DNA of 64,000 nt, from contig NZ_MPZS01000003.1 of assembly GCF_002020135.1 (NCBI RefSeq), forward strand, positions 124,001-188,000, read 5' to 3'. Positions 30,860 through 39,250 of the stretch are shown here, piece after piece (position 1 is the stretch's first letter; each line of letters begins with the position of its first letter). Made by a program: the position numbers and the translations under genes. The notes under the pieces were generated by a model. The model had not been told where the DNA came from. It saw only the letters and a program-made list of their open reading frames with translations, and did no database searches. Source of the DNA: Thioclava marina. GTDB taxonomy: Bacteria; Pseudomonadota; Alphaproteobacteria; Rhodobacterales; Rhodobacteraceae.

Positions 30860-32529
30860 GTGACAGACTGATTTACCTCCCCCTGGGCGGTGCCGGCGAG
30901 ATCGGCATGAACGCCTATGTCTATGGCTATGGTCCCGAGGGGAAGGAGCGGCTGATCGTGGTGGATCTGGGGGTGACCTTCCCGGATATGGACGGCACGC
31001 CCGGCGTCGACCTGATCTTCGCCGATCTCGAATGGCTCGAGGACAATGCCGACCGGATCGAGGCGATCTTTATCACCCACGCCCATGAAGACCATATCGG
31101 CGCGCTCCCCCACGTCTGGGGCAAACTGCGCAAGCCGGTCTATGCGCGTGCCTTCACCGGACGGATCGGGCAGCTGAAACTCGAAGAGGCCGGGATCCCG
31201 CCCGAGACGATCTCGATTGTCGAGCCGCGCCCGCAAACCATTTCCTGTGGCCCCTTCACGGTGCAATTCGTGCCGGTCTCGCACTCGATCCCGGAAAGCT
31301 CCGCGCTGGTGATCGACACGCCCGCGGGCCGCGTCGTGCATACGGGCGATTTCAAGCTCGACGGCAACCCGATCGTGGGCGAGCCCTTCGACCCCGAGCT
31401 CTGGCACGAGATCGCCAAGGAAGGCGAGGGCGTGAAAGTTCTGGTGAGCGATTCCACCAACGTGTTCTCGCCCCAGCCCGGCCGGTCGGAGGCCACGCTG
31501 GCCGAGCCGCTGGCCGAGTTGATCGCCTCGCAACAGGGCATGGTGGTTGCCACGACCTTCGCCTCGAACGTGGCACGGCTGAAGACGCTTGCCGAGGCGG
31601 GCAAGGCTGCGGGTCGCTCGGTCTGCCTGCTGGGCCGCGCGATGAAACGCATGGTTTCGACCGCCGAGGAAACCGGCGTTCTGATGGGCATGCCCGGTAC
31701 GATCCCGGCCGAGGAAGCCGTCGAGGTGCCGCGTCAGAACCTGATGCTGATCGTGACCGGCTCGCAGGGCGAGCGTCGTGCCGCCTCGGCCCAGCTTGCG
31801 CGCGGAAAGTATCTCGGGTTGCAGATGAAGGAGGGCGATACGTTCCTGTTCTCCTCCAAGACCATTCCGGGCAATGAGCGCGGCGTGATCCGCATCATGA
31901 ATTCGTTTTCCGAGATGGGCGTCGACGTGGTCGATGACCGGGGCGGGCTTTATCACGTCTCGGGCCATGCGAACCGGCCTGATCTCGAGGCCGTGCATGA
32001 CCTGCTGCGCCCGAAGATGCTGATCCCGATGCATGGTGAGCACCGCCACCTGCGCGAGCACGCAAAAATCGGCGCCGACAAGGGGATCGCGTCGGTCGTC
32101 GCGACCAACGGGACCATGATCGACCTGACCGGCGATTTCCCGAAGGTCGCGGAACATATCGAGGCGGGCCGGACTTATCTCGATGGCTCGGTGCAGATCG
32201 GGGCTCTGGATGGTGTGGTGCGTGACCGCATCCGCATGGCGCTCAACGGTCTGGTGCTGGTCACGGTCATCCTCGACGAGGAAGACCAGGCCCTTGGTGA
32301 GCCCTGGGTCGAGCTGATGGGCCTGCCGAAAACGGGGCGCTCGGGCGCGCCGCTGGCCGAGCAGATCGAGGATGAGATGACCGAGTTCCTCGACCGCGCG
32401 CCGGTCAAGATCCTGTCCAACGACGACAAGATCGACGAGGCTCTGCGCCGCATCGCGCGGCAGGTCTCGATGGAAGAGATCGGCAAGAAACCCGAGGTGA
32501 TCGTTGTCACTAGCCGCCTGATGGAGTGA
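30856..32529 (+). CDS. rnj: Ribonuclease J
   Basis: A 557-residue metallo-beta-lactamase/beta-CASP ribonuclease with 5'-3' exonuclease and endonuclease activity in mRNA decay and rRNA maturation. The zinc-binding motif HAHEDH is at 75-80, further metal ligands lie in PVSHSIPES and VHTGDFKLD, and the beta-CASP region and the C-terminal domain follow. Length is that of RNase J (~550). The GTG start overlaps the coaX stop by four bases (GTGA). The birA-coaX-rnj order after nuoN appears to be conserved in relatives. The operon ends at the terminator 32562-32602. Confidence 0.94.
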   Translation: MSDRLIYLPLGGAGEIGMNAYVYGYGPEGKERLIVVDLGVTFPDMDGTPGVDLIFADLEWLEDNADRIEAIFITHAHEDHIGALPHVWGKLRKPVYARAFTGRIGQLKLEEAGIPPETISIVEPRPQTISCGPFTVQFVPVSHSIPESSALVIDTPAGRVVHTGDFKLDGNPIVGEPFDPELWHEIAKEGEGVKVLVSDSTNVFSPQPGRSEATLAEPLAELIASQQGMVVATTFASNVARLKTLAEAGKAAGRSVCLLGRAMKRMVSTAEETGVLMGMPGTIPAEEAVEVPRQNLMLIVTGSQGERRAASAQLARGKYLGLQMKEGDTFLFSSKTIPGNERGVIRIMNSFSEMGVDVVDDRGGLYHVSGHANRPDLEAVHDLLRPKMLIPMHGEHRHLREHAKIGADKGIASVVATNGTMIDLTGDFPKVAEHIEAGRTYLDGSVQIGALDGVVRDRIRMALNGLVLVTVILDEEDQALGEPWVELMGLPKTGRSGAPLAEQIEDEMTEFLDRAPVKILSNDDKIDEALRRIARQVSMEEIGKKPEVIVVTSRLME

Positions 32530-32561
32530 GCGCGCTCCCGCGCCCATATTCCGACGACATG

Positions 32562-32602
32562 AAAAATCCCCGCCCGAGGATGCCTCCGGCGGGGATTTTT
32601 TT
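32562..32602 (+). terminator. Strong bidirectional terminator between rnj and the helicase
   Basis: AAAAATCCCCGCC (32562-32574) pairs with GGCGGGGATTTTT (32588-32600), followed by more T. Because the left flank is A-rich, it can terminate both the nuo-rnj transcript on the plus strand and the convergent helicase gene on the minus strand. Confidence 0.92.
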
Positions 32603-32617
32603 ACCAACTCGAAAGGA

Positions 32618-34168
32618 TCAGCCTTCGGCGCTGTCCTCGGCCGTTTCTTCCGATTTCGAGGGACGGAAGGAGACGGTGAGGAAGTCGGGGACGTGATCGC
32701 CCATGCCGACGACATCATTGTCGCGCTCGCGCCGGTTTCGGCCACCGCGCGAACGGCGGGACTTGTTATCGTCCTCGAATTTCGGCTCGGTCCGGGTCTC
32801 GATGCGCTGCTCCGGCTCGGCGGGTTTCGCCTCGGCCTGTTGCGGGGCGTCGGTCTGAGCCTCTTTGATCGCTTCGGGTTGGCTGGCTTCGCGCTTGCGG
32901 TCACGGCTACCGCGTTCGCCACGCTCGCCGCGTTCCCGGCCACGACCGCCGCGCGAGCGGCCGCCCTTGTCGTCTTCGCGCTTGCGCGCGGGTTGCTTCG
33001 CGCCTTCGGAAAGCTCGAACCCTTCCGGCGTCTCGGCGCGGGGGATTTCCATCTTCACGAGGCTTTCGATCTGGCTGAGGAATTTCTCGTCCTGCGGCAC
33101 CGCGATCGAGATCGCCGTGCCCTTGCGGCCCGCGCGACCGGTGCGGCCGATACGGTGGACATAGTCTTCGGCATGCATCGGCAGGTCGTAGTTGAACACA
33201 TGGCTCACTGCCGGAATATCGAGGCCGCGCGCGGCCACATCCGAGGCCACGAGCACCTTGAGCGAGCCGTCGCGGAACGAATCCAGCGTGCGCATGCGCT
33301 GGCTCTGGTCGAGATCGCCATGGATCGGGGCCGCGTCGAAGCCGTATTTCTGCAAGGACTTCGCAACGATATCGACATCGACCTTACGGTTGCAGAAGAC
33401 GATCGCGTTGGTGCAGGTCTCGCCCTCGGCGCTGATCAGCGCGCGCAGCAGTTCGCGCTTGGCCTTCGCCGTCTGGTCGCGCCGCGCCGGGGTGATCTCC
33501 ACCAGTTTCTGGGTGATCGTCTCGGAGGTCGTCGCCTGACGCGCAACCTCGACGCGCACGGGCGCGTGCAGGAACGTGTTGGTGATCCGCTCGATCTCGG
33601 GCGCCATGGTCGCCGAGAAGAACAGCGTCTGGCGGGTGAAGGGCGTAAGCTGGAAGATACGCTCGATATCGGGGATGAAGCCCATGTCGAGCATCCGGTC
33701 GGCCTCGTCCACCACCATCACCTTCACATCCGTGAGGATCAGCTTGCCGCGCTCGAAATGGTCGAGCAGGCGGCCGGGCGTGGCGATCAGCACGTCGACG
33801 CCCTTGTCGATGAGCTTGTCCTGCTCGCCGAAGGAGACGCCGCCGATCAGCAGCGCGCGGGTCAGTTTCGTGTTCTTCGCGTAGAGATCGAAGTTCTCCG
33901 CCACCTGCGCGGCCAGTTCGCGCGTCGGGCAAAGCACCAGCGAGCGCGGCATCCGCGCCCGGGCGCGGCCACGGCGCAGCAGGGTCAGCATCGGCAGCGT
34001 GAAGCTTGCGGTCTTGCCGGTGCCGGTCTGGGCGATGCCCAGCACGTCCTTGCCTTCGAGCGCGGGCGGGATCGCGCCCGCCTGGATCGGCGTGGGCGTC
34101 TCGTAGCCCGCATCGGCAACGGCGGAAAGGACCTTCGGGTCCAGCTTCAGATCGGAAAATTTGGTCAT
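32618..34168 (-). CDS. DEAD-box RNA helicase, RhlE-like
   Basis: A 516-residue helicase. Motifs: Q motif TPTPIQ (~25-30), Walker A AQTGTGKT (46-53), PTREL, TPGRLLDHF, DEAD (154-157), SAT, and HRIGRTGRAGRKG. The last ~115 residues are a disordered Arg/Gly/Glu-rich tail (SRGGRGRERGERGERG) typical of RNA-binding RhlE-type proteins. The frame is open upstream to 34321, but the ATG at 34168 has AAGGA six bases before it and starts at the conserved MTKFSDLKL. It is convergent with rnj; RNase J and DEAD-box helicases often act together in RNA decay, so the neighbourhood makes functional sense. Confidence 0.92.
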   Translation of the reverse strand: MTKFSDLKLDPKVLSAVADAGYETPTPIQAGAIPPALEGKDVLGIAQTGTGKTASFTLPMLTLLRRGRARARMPRSLVLCPTRELAAQVAENFDLYAKNTKLTRALLIGGVSFGEQDKLIDKGVDVLIATPGRLLDHFERGKLILTDVKVMVVDEADRMLDMGFIPDIERIFQLTPFTRQTLFFSATMAPEIERITNTFLHAPVRVEVARQATTSETITQKLVEITPARRDQTAKAKRELLRALISAEGETCTNAIVFCNRKVDVDIVAKSLQKYGFDAAPIHGDLDQSQRMRTLDSFRDGSLKVLVASDVAARGLDIPAVSHVFNYDLPMHAEDYVHRIGRTGRAGRKGTAISIAVPQDEKFLSQIESLVKMEIPRAETPEGFELSEGAKQPARKREDDKGGRSRGGRGRERGERGERGSRDRKREASQPEAIKEAQTDAPQQAEAKPAEPEQRIETRTEPKFEDDNKSRRSRGGRNRRERDNDVVGMGDHVPDFLTVSFRPSKSEETAEDSAEG

Positions 34169-34292
34169 TGGGGTCCTTGGAATTCCTGTATCGCGTCCTG
34201 TCGCGGCCCACGTCGGAGGGGAACCGCACTTGGGCGCTTGAGGAAACCGGGCGCCCTGACTGCGCCTCGCCGGATTGCGAGGCTTCGCGCAC

Positions 34293-34321
34293 GCCCTAGC
34301 CGATTGCGACGTAAAGGTCAA
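34293..34321 (-). promoter_or_regulatory. Candidate helicase promoter with long leader
   Basis: On the minus strand, TTGACC (34321-34316), a 17-bp spacer and a weak TAGGGC (34298-34293) would start a leader of about 120 nt before the helicase ATG. The leader contains a 7-bp hairpin, GCCTCGC/GCGAGGC (34264-34283). The -10 match is poor. Confidence 0.3.
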
Positions 34322-34329
34322 TCTTTACG
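34310..34329. promoter_or_regulatory. Operator-like inverted repeat between divergent genes
   Basis: CGTAAAG (34310-34316) and CTTTACG (34323-34329) form a perfect 7-bp inverted repeat with a 6-bp spacer. It overlaps the predicted -35 of the minus-strand helicase and ends 7 bp before the plus-strand -35 at 34336, an arrangement typical of a regulator acting on divergent promoters. No regulator is known from the sequence. Confidence 0.4.
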
Positions 34330-34335
34330 CCGGAA

Positions 34336-34364
34336 TTGACGCAGGGGGCGAGGGCTTGCATAGG
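34336..34364 (+). promoter_or_regulatory. Candidate promoter of the antiporter gene
   Basis: TTGACG (34336-34341), a 17-bp spacer and CATAGG (34359-34364) lie 60 bp before the antiporter start. The -35 is good and the -10 moderate. Confidence 0.4.
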
Positions 34365-34423
34365 GACACGGAACCTGACCTTCTGGAGCGGGTTTGGCCC
34401 GAGTAGGTTTCTGAGGGACGATC

Positions 34424-36304
34424 ATGGCAGTTGCGGAAAGCGCGGGGCTCGGCCCCGTCCTGGCCTTCGGGCTGGTGGGGGTATTCGGCGTGGGGGCGCA
34501 ATGGCTCGCCTGGCGGCTGCGCCTGCCCGCGATCGTCATCATGCTTGCCGCAGGTCTGATCGCGGGTCCCGCAACCGGACTTTTGAACCCGAGCCGTGAT
34601 TTCGGAGAACTTCTCAGTCCATTGATCGCGCTCGCCGTGGCGGTCATTCTCTTCGAGGGAGGGTTCTCACTCGATCTCCACCGGCTGGGTGATGCGAAAT
34701 CGGGTGTGAAGCGGCTTGTGTTCATCGGCGCGCCGCTGGGCTGGCTGTTGTCCACGCTGGCCCTTGTCTGGGGCGCGCAGCTCAGCTGGGAGAGCGCGGC
34801 CGTGTTCGGCGGCATCATGGTGGTCACCGGTCCAACGGTCATCGCCCCCTTGCTGCGCACGGCGAAACTGGCACGCAGGCCGGCGCGGCTTCTGCAATGG
34901 GAAGCGATCGTCAACGACCCGATCGGCGCGCTGGCAGCCGTTCTGGCCTTCGAGGTGGTGATCACCCTGCGCTCGAACCTGCCCATGGGAGAGGCGATCG
35001 GCCATCTCGCGCTTGGCATCGCCTTCGCGGCGGTGATCGGCGGGGCGGTGGGCTGGGGGATCGCGCGGGCTTTCGGCCGTGGTCTCGTGCCCGAATTCAT
35101 GAAGGTGCCGGTGCTGTTCGCGACGTTGTTGATCACTTTCGCCGTCACCGACAGCGTCCTGCACGAGAGCGGCCTTCTGGCGGTGACGGTGATGGGTCTG
35201 GTGATCGGAAACGCGGATCTGCCCTCTTACGAGGAACTCCGCCGTTTCAAGGAACATGCGACCGTGCTGCTCGTCTCGGGCGTCTTCATTCTGCTCGCGG
35301 CCAATATCGAGATCGACCAGCTTGCGGCGCTGGACTGGCATGCGCTTTTGTTCGTGGTGCTCGTGGTTCTCGTCGCACGGCCGCTGACGGTGCTGATCTC
35401 GCTGATCGGCTCGGGGTTGCCGCGCAACGAGCGGCTGTTCATTGCCTTTACCGGCCCGCGCGGGGTGGTGCTCGTGGCGGTGGCGGGGCTTTTCGGGCAG
35501 CGCCTTGCCGAGGTGGGGGTGCTTGACGGGGTCCGGATCGGGCCGCTGGCTTTCGTGCTCGTTCTGCTGACCGTGATTGTGCACGGCTTCACGCTGGCGC
35601 CGATGGCGCGGCGGTTGGGGCTGGCCAATACCGACAAGCCGGGGTTGCTGATCGTGGGGGGCTCGCGCTTTACGACGGCGCTGGCCGAAACGCTGACGAA
35701 AGCGGAGGTGCCGGTGTTGATCACCGATCCGAACCACGCTCACCTGATCCGGCCGCGCGCCAACGGGATCAAGACCTTCTACGGTGATATTCTCGGTGAA
35801 GCGGCCGAGGATACCGTCGAACTGATGTCCTATTCGACGCTGCTCGCGGCGACCGATAACGATGCCTACAACACGCTTGTCGCGACCGATCTCGCGCCGG
35901 AACTCGGTCGGGACAAGGTCTGGCAGATGCCGCGGCTCAAGGACGACCGCGAGCGCCATGCACTGCCCACCCAGCTTGGTGGACGGCGTTTCGGGGCTGG
36001 GCGGACGCTTGAAGGGTGGGAGAAGCTTCTTGCCGAGGGTTGGATCTTCCGCGTGACGAAGATCACCGAGGAATACGGTCTGCCGCAATGGCGCGAGAAG
36101 CGCCCCAATGCGCAGCCGGTGATGGTGATCGCTCGCAACGGAGACCTGCGCTTCGTCACCGATCCGGAGGCGATGAAGGTCGAGGCGGGCGCGCGGATCA
36201 TTTCTCTTCTGCCGCCTGAGGCACAGGAGGAAGAGGTCGCGCAGAAATCCAGGGCGGGAGAGAAACCCTCGGGTCAGCCGGGGCCTGCGGCGCCTATTCC
36301 GTGA
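34424..36304 (+). CDS. Cation:proton antiporter (CPA type) with TrkA-like tail
   Basis: A 626-residue membrane protein. Residues ~10-405 hold about 12 transmembrane helices of the Na+/H+ exchanger fold, with LFEGGFSLDL, a TGPTVIAPLLR segment and the ion-binding IVNDPIGALAAV (an ND-type centre suggesting an electroneutral exchanger). FTGPRGVVLVAVAGLFG is the conserved stretch near the end of the membrane part. Residues ~410-525 resemble a TrkA-N/RCK-like nucleotide-binding domain (LLIVGGSRFTTALAETL) and the C-terminal part resembles TrkA-C, so transport may be controlled by nucleotide binding. The transported ion (Na+ or K+) cannot be read from sequence. GAGGGACG precedes the ATG. Confidence 0.9.
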   Translation: MAVAESAGLGPVLAFGLVGVFGVGAQWLAWRLRLPAIVIMLAAGLIAGPATGLLNPSRDFGELLSPLIALAVAVILFEGGFSLDLHRLGDAKSGVKRLVFIGAPLGWLLSTLALVWGAQLSWESAAVFGGIMVVTGPTVIAPLLRTAKLARRPARLLQWEAIVNDPIGALAAVLAFEVVITLRSNLPMGEAIGHLALGIAFAAVIGGAVGWGIARAFGRGLVPEFMKVPVLFATLLITFAVTDSVLHESGLLAVTVMGLVIGNADLPSYEELRRFKEHATVLLVSGVFILLAANIEIDQLAALDWHALLFVVLVVLVARPLTVLISLIGSGLPRNERLFIAFTGPRGVVLVAVAGLFGQRLAEVGVLDGVRIGPLAFVLVLLTVIVHGFTLAPMARRLGLANTDKPGLLIVGGSRFTTALAETLTKAEVPVLITDPNHAHLIRPRANGIKTFYGDILGEAAEDTVELMSYSTLLAATDNDAYNTLVATDLAPELGRDKVWQMPRLKDDRERHALPTQLGGRRFGAGRTLEGWEKLLAEGWIFRVTKITEEYGLPQWREKRPNAQPVMVIARNGDLRFVTDPEAMKVEAGARIISLLPPEAQEEEVAQKSRAGEKPSGQPGPAAPIP

Positions 36305-36596
36305 CGGGACTTCATCCTTAGCAGGGAAGGGGCCCCCGGCGATGTTTGGCGGGGGCACGTCTGGCTCGCTACGCCAAAGCGCCGGTTTCGTTGAGAGGCA
36401 TGGGTGAGCGCGCATTGACGGCGGACGGGGCGTTGTCTCACCTTGTCAGACCGGAGGCGCGCGGGAGGTGGCCCGCTCCGCCCGGGCGTGCGCTGCGCCA
36501 CAAACGGCAAACGTGATCGGAGGGGCGCGCGAGTTTCAGCACCGAGTGCAGGTCATTGGGGCCAAAGAGTTCGCTATTGGCCAAACCCAAAGCTCT
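36305..36596. other. Gap between the antiporter and clpA without a recognised gene
   Basis: I see no supported coding region or RNA gene here. A GC-rich imperfect hairpin GCCCCCGGC/GGCGGGGGC (36332-36356) lies ~30 bp after the antiporter stop but has no T-run. The only clear terminator is the one at 36606-36645. Confidence 0.5.
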
Positions 36597-36645
36597 TGAA
36601 AAAGAAACCCCCGGCACTGTCTCGCAGTGCCGGGGGTTGGTTTTT
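36597..36645 (-). terminator. Strong terminator of clpA
   Basis: A 14-bp perfect stem, AACCCCCGGCACTG (36606-36619) with CAGTGCCGGGGGTT (36625-36638), lies 30 bp after the clpA stop on the minus strand and is followed there by TCTTTTTC. On the plus strand GGTTTTT follows, so it could also stop readthrough from the antiporter. Confidence 0.9.
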
Positions 36646-36668
36646 GCGTCAGCCTTTGACCGCGCCGC

Positions 36669-38987
36669 TTATTCCGCGGTGAGCAGCGGCGGCTTGGAGC
36701 CCGAGATCCGCTTGCGGCCCGGTTCCTCGACCTTGATGACGATCTTGTCGTCCTTGACCGAGACCTTGGCCACGCCGCCCTTCGTGAGCTTGCCGAAGAG
36801 CAATTCCTCGGCCAGCGGCTTCTTGATGTGCTCCTGAATGACGCGGCCCAGCGGACGCGCGCCCATCTTGTCGTCGTAGCCCTTCTCGGCGAGCCAGTTC
36901 GCGGCGGCCGGGGTGAGCTCGATATGCACGTTGCGGTCGATGAGCTGCGCTTCGAGTTGCAGCACGAACTTGTCGACCACCTGCAAGATGACCTCGCGCG
37001 GCAGCGGTGCGAAGCTGACCACGGCATCCAGACGGTTGCGGAATTCGGGCGTGAAGGTCCGCTCGATAGCGGCGGTATCCTCGCCCTCGCGCCGGTCGCG
37101 CCCGAAGCCGATCGCGGATTTCGCCTGTTCGGCAGCGCCCGCGTTCGAGGTCATGATCAGGATCACGTTGCGGAAATCGACGGTCCGCCCGTTATGGTCG
37201 GTGAGTTTCCCGTGATCCATCACCTGCAGCAGGATGTTGTATACATCCGGGTGCGCCTTCTCGATCTCGTCGAGCAGCAGCACGCAATGCGGGTGCTGGT
37301 CGATCGCATCGGTGAGCATGCCGCCCTGATCGAAGCCGACATAGCCCGGAGGTGCACCGATCAGGCGCGAGACCGCGTGTTTCTCCATGTATTCGGACAT
37401 GTCGAACCGGACCAGCTCGACCCCGAGCGTATCGGCGAGCTGCTTGGCAACTTCGGTCTTGCCGACGCCGGTCGGGCCCGCGAAGAGGTAGTTGCCGATC
37501 GGCTTCTCGGGCTCGCGCAGGCCTGCGCGGGCCAGCTTGATCGCCGAGGACAGCGCTTCGATCGCATTGTCCTGACCGAAAACGACACGCTTGAGCGACT
37601 TTTCGAGATCCTTCAGCACCTCGGCATCGTCCTTCGAGACATTCTTCGGAGGGATGCGGGCGATCTTGGCGACGACCGCTTCGATCTCCTTGGCGCCGAT
37701 CGTCTTGCGCTTCTTGCTCTCGGGCAAGAGGTGCTGGGCCGCGCCCGCCTCGTCGATCACGTCGATCGCCTTGTCGGGCAGCTTGCGGTCATGCACATAG
37801 CGCGCCGACAGCTCCACTGCCGCCTTGATCGCGTCATTGGTGTAGCGGATGTCGTGGTGCTTTTCGAAATAGGGCTTGAGACCCATGAGGATCTTGATCG
37901 AATCCGGCACCGAAGGCTCGTTCACGTCGATCTTCTGGAACCGGCGCGACAGCGCGCGGTCCTTCTCGAAATGCTGGCGGAACTCCTTGTAGGTGGTGGA
38001 GCCCATCGTGCGCAGCTTGCCGCCCTGAAGCGCGGGCTTGAGCAGGTTCGAGGCATCCATTGCGCCACCCGAAGTCGCGCCGGCGCCGATCACGGTGTGG
38101 ATCTCGTCGATGAAGAGGATCGCGTCGGGATGCTCTTCAAGCTCCTTCACGACCGCCTTCAGGCGCTCTTCGAAATCGCCGCGATAGCGGGTGCCTGCGA
38201 GCAGCGCGCCCATGTCGAGCGAGTAGATCGTGGTTTTCGACAGGATCTCAGGCGTTTCGCCCCGCACGATCTTGAGTGCGAGACCTTCCGCGATCGCGGT
38301 CTTGCCCACGCCGGGATCGCCCACCAGGAGCGGGTTGTTCTTGCGGCGGCGGCACAGCACCTGAATGCAACGCTCCACCTCGTGCTCGCGCCCGATCAGC
38401 GGGTCGATATCGCCCTTCTCGGATTTGACGTTGAGGTTGACGCAGTACTTTTCGAGCGCGCTGTCCTTCGCGTCGGCCTGAGCGGGCCCTTCGGCCTTCT
38501 GCTCTTCCTCGGCGCCGGACACGGGACGCGTTTCACCGAACTCGGGATCTTTCGCGACACCATGGGCGATGAAGTTCACCGCGTCATAGCGCGTCATGTC
38601 CTGCTCTTGCAGGAAATAGGCGGCGTTGCTCTCGCGCTCGGCGAAGATCGCGACGAGCACGTTCGCCCCGGTCACTTCCGAGCGGCCCGAGCTTTGGACA
38701 TGAATCGCGGCGCGCTGGATCACCCGCTGGAAAGCGGCGGTCGGCACGGCTTCGGACCCTTCGATCTCGGTCACGAGGGTGGAGAGTTCGTCATCGATGA
38801 ATTCGACCAGCGTTGCACGCAATTCATCGAGATCGACGGCGCAGGCTTTCATCACGCGCGCGGCATCGGGCTCGTCGATCAGTGCGAGGAGCAGATGCTC
38901 GAGCGTCGCCAATTCGTGTTTTCGGGCGTTGGCGAGCGCCAGTGCACCGTGAATGGCCTGTTCGAGCGTATTGGAAAACGACGGCAT
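36669..38987 (-). CDS. clpA: ATP-dependent Clp protease ATP-binding subunit ClpA
   Basis: A 772-residue AAA+ unfoldase that feeds proteins into ClpP. The N-terminal Clp_N repeats (residues ~1-150) bind substrates and ClpS. The first ATPase domain has Walker A GDPGVGKT (223-230) and the second GPTGVGKT (504-511), with [18 protein letters not shown] as Walker B of the latter. The ClpP-docking tripeptide is IGF (626-628, in [10 protein letters not shown]), and the long middle domain of ClpB is absent, which supports ClpA. The frame runs upstream to 39098, but the ATG at 38987 follows AAGGAG with good spacing. No clpS is adjacent on this side. Confidence 0.95.
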   Translation of the reverse strand: MPSFSNTLEQAIHGALALANARKHELATLEHLLLALIDEPDAARVMKACAVDLDELRATLVEFIDDELSTLVTEIEGSEAVPTAAFQRVIQRAAIHVQSSGRSEVTGANVLVAIFAERESNAAYFLQEQDMTRYDAVNFIAHGVAKDPEFGETRPVSGAEEEQKAEGPAQADAKDSALEKYCVNLNVKSEKGDIDPLIGREHEVERCIQVLCRRRKNNPLLVGDPGVGKTAIAEGLALKIVRGETPEILSKTTIYSLDMGALLAGTRYRGDFEERLKAVVKELEEHPDAILFIDEIHTVIGAGATSGGAMDASNLLKPALQGGKLRTMGSTTYKEFRQHFEKDRALSRRFQKIDVNEPSVPDSIKILMGLKPYFEKHHDIRYTNDAIKAAVELSARYVHDRKLPDKAIDVIDEAGAAQHLLPESKKRKTIGAKEIEAVVAKIARIPPKNVSKDDAEVLKDLEKSLKRVVFGQDNAIEALSSAIKLARAGLREPEKPIGNYLFAGPTGVGKTEVAKQLADTLGVELVRFDMSEYMEKHAVSRLIGAPPGYVGFDQGGMLTDAIDQHPHCVLLLDEIEKAHPDVYNILLQVMDHGKLTDHNGRTVDFRNVILIMTSNAGAAEQAKSAIGFGRDRREGEDTAAIERTFTPEFRNRLDAVVSFAPLPREVILQVVDKFVLQLEAQLIDRNVHIELTPAAANWLAEKGYDDKMGARPLGRVIQEHIKKPLAEELLFGKLTKGGVAKVSVKDDKIVIKVEEPGRKRISGSKPPLLTAE

Positions 38988-39053
38988 GAGCTGCTCCTTT
39001 CCTGCGAGAGGTGGCGCGAGGGGATACCCGAGCCATCCTGACCTCATACTTTT

Positions 39054-39082
39054 AAAGTTCGGTGGAATTTGCTGCGCTTCAA
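39054..39082 (-). promoter_or_regulatory. Weak candidate promoter of clpA
   Basis: On the minus strand, TTGAAG (39082-39077) and AACTTT (39059-39054) are separated by 17 bp. The longer CTTGAAG also resembles the -35 of heat-shock sigma-32 promoters, and a CCGAAC follows, but the match is not decisive. Confidence 0.25.
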
Positions 39083-39205
39083 GTCTTTTCACGCTCAAAA
39101 AGCGACACGGGTCCGATTCGTGCGGAAAAAACGGTCACTTCGTCGCACCGGCGGTGCATGAGCGCACCAAGGGCGCGCAATATGTTGGGGGTTTTGCGGA
39201 TGATG

Positions 39206-39221
39206 CTCCCCATATGGGGAG
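39206..39221. promoter_or_regulatory. Perfect 16-bp palindrome upstream of clpA
   Basis: CTCCCCATATGGGGAG is fully self-complementary with no spacer. It lies 30 bp beyond the stop of the HPP-CBS gene and ~120 bp upstream of the clpA promoter candidate. It has the form of a dimeric regulator site; no T-run makes it a terminator. Confidence 0.35.
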
Positions 39222-39250
39222 GGTTTCGGCCCGTTCAAGGGCTGTGCCTG

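Noticed and set aside
32562-32602. rnj-helicase hairpin considered as a riboswitch or small RNA
   Set aside because: It is a simple stem with flanking A and T runs, fully explained as a bidirectional terminator.
36828-39041. A 737-codon plus-strand open frame opposite clpA
   Set aside because: ClpA on the minus strand has all motifs, a Shine-Dalgarno and a terminator; the plus frame has none.
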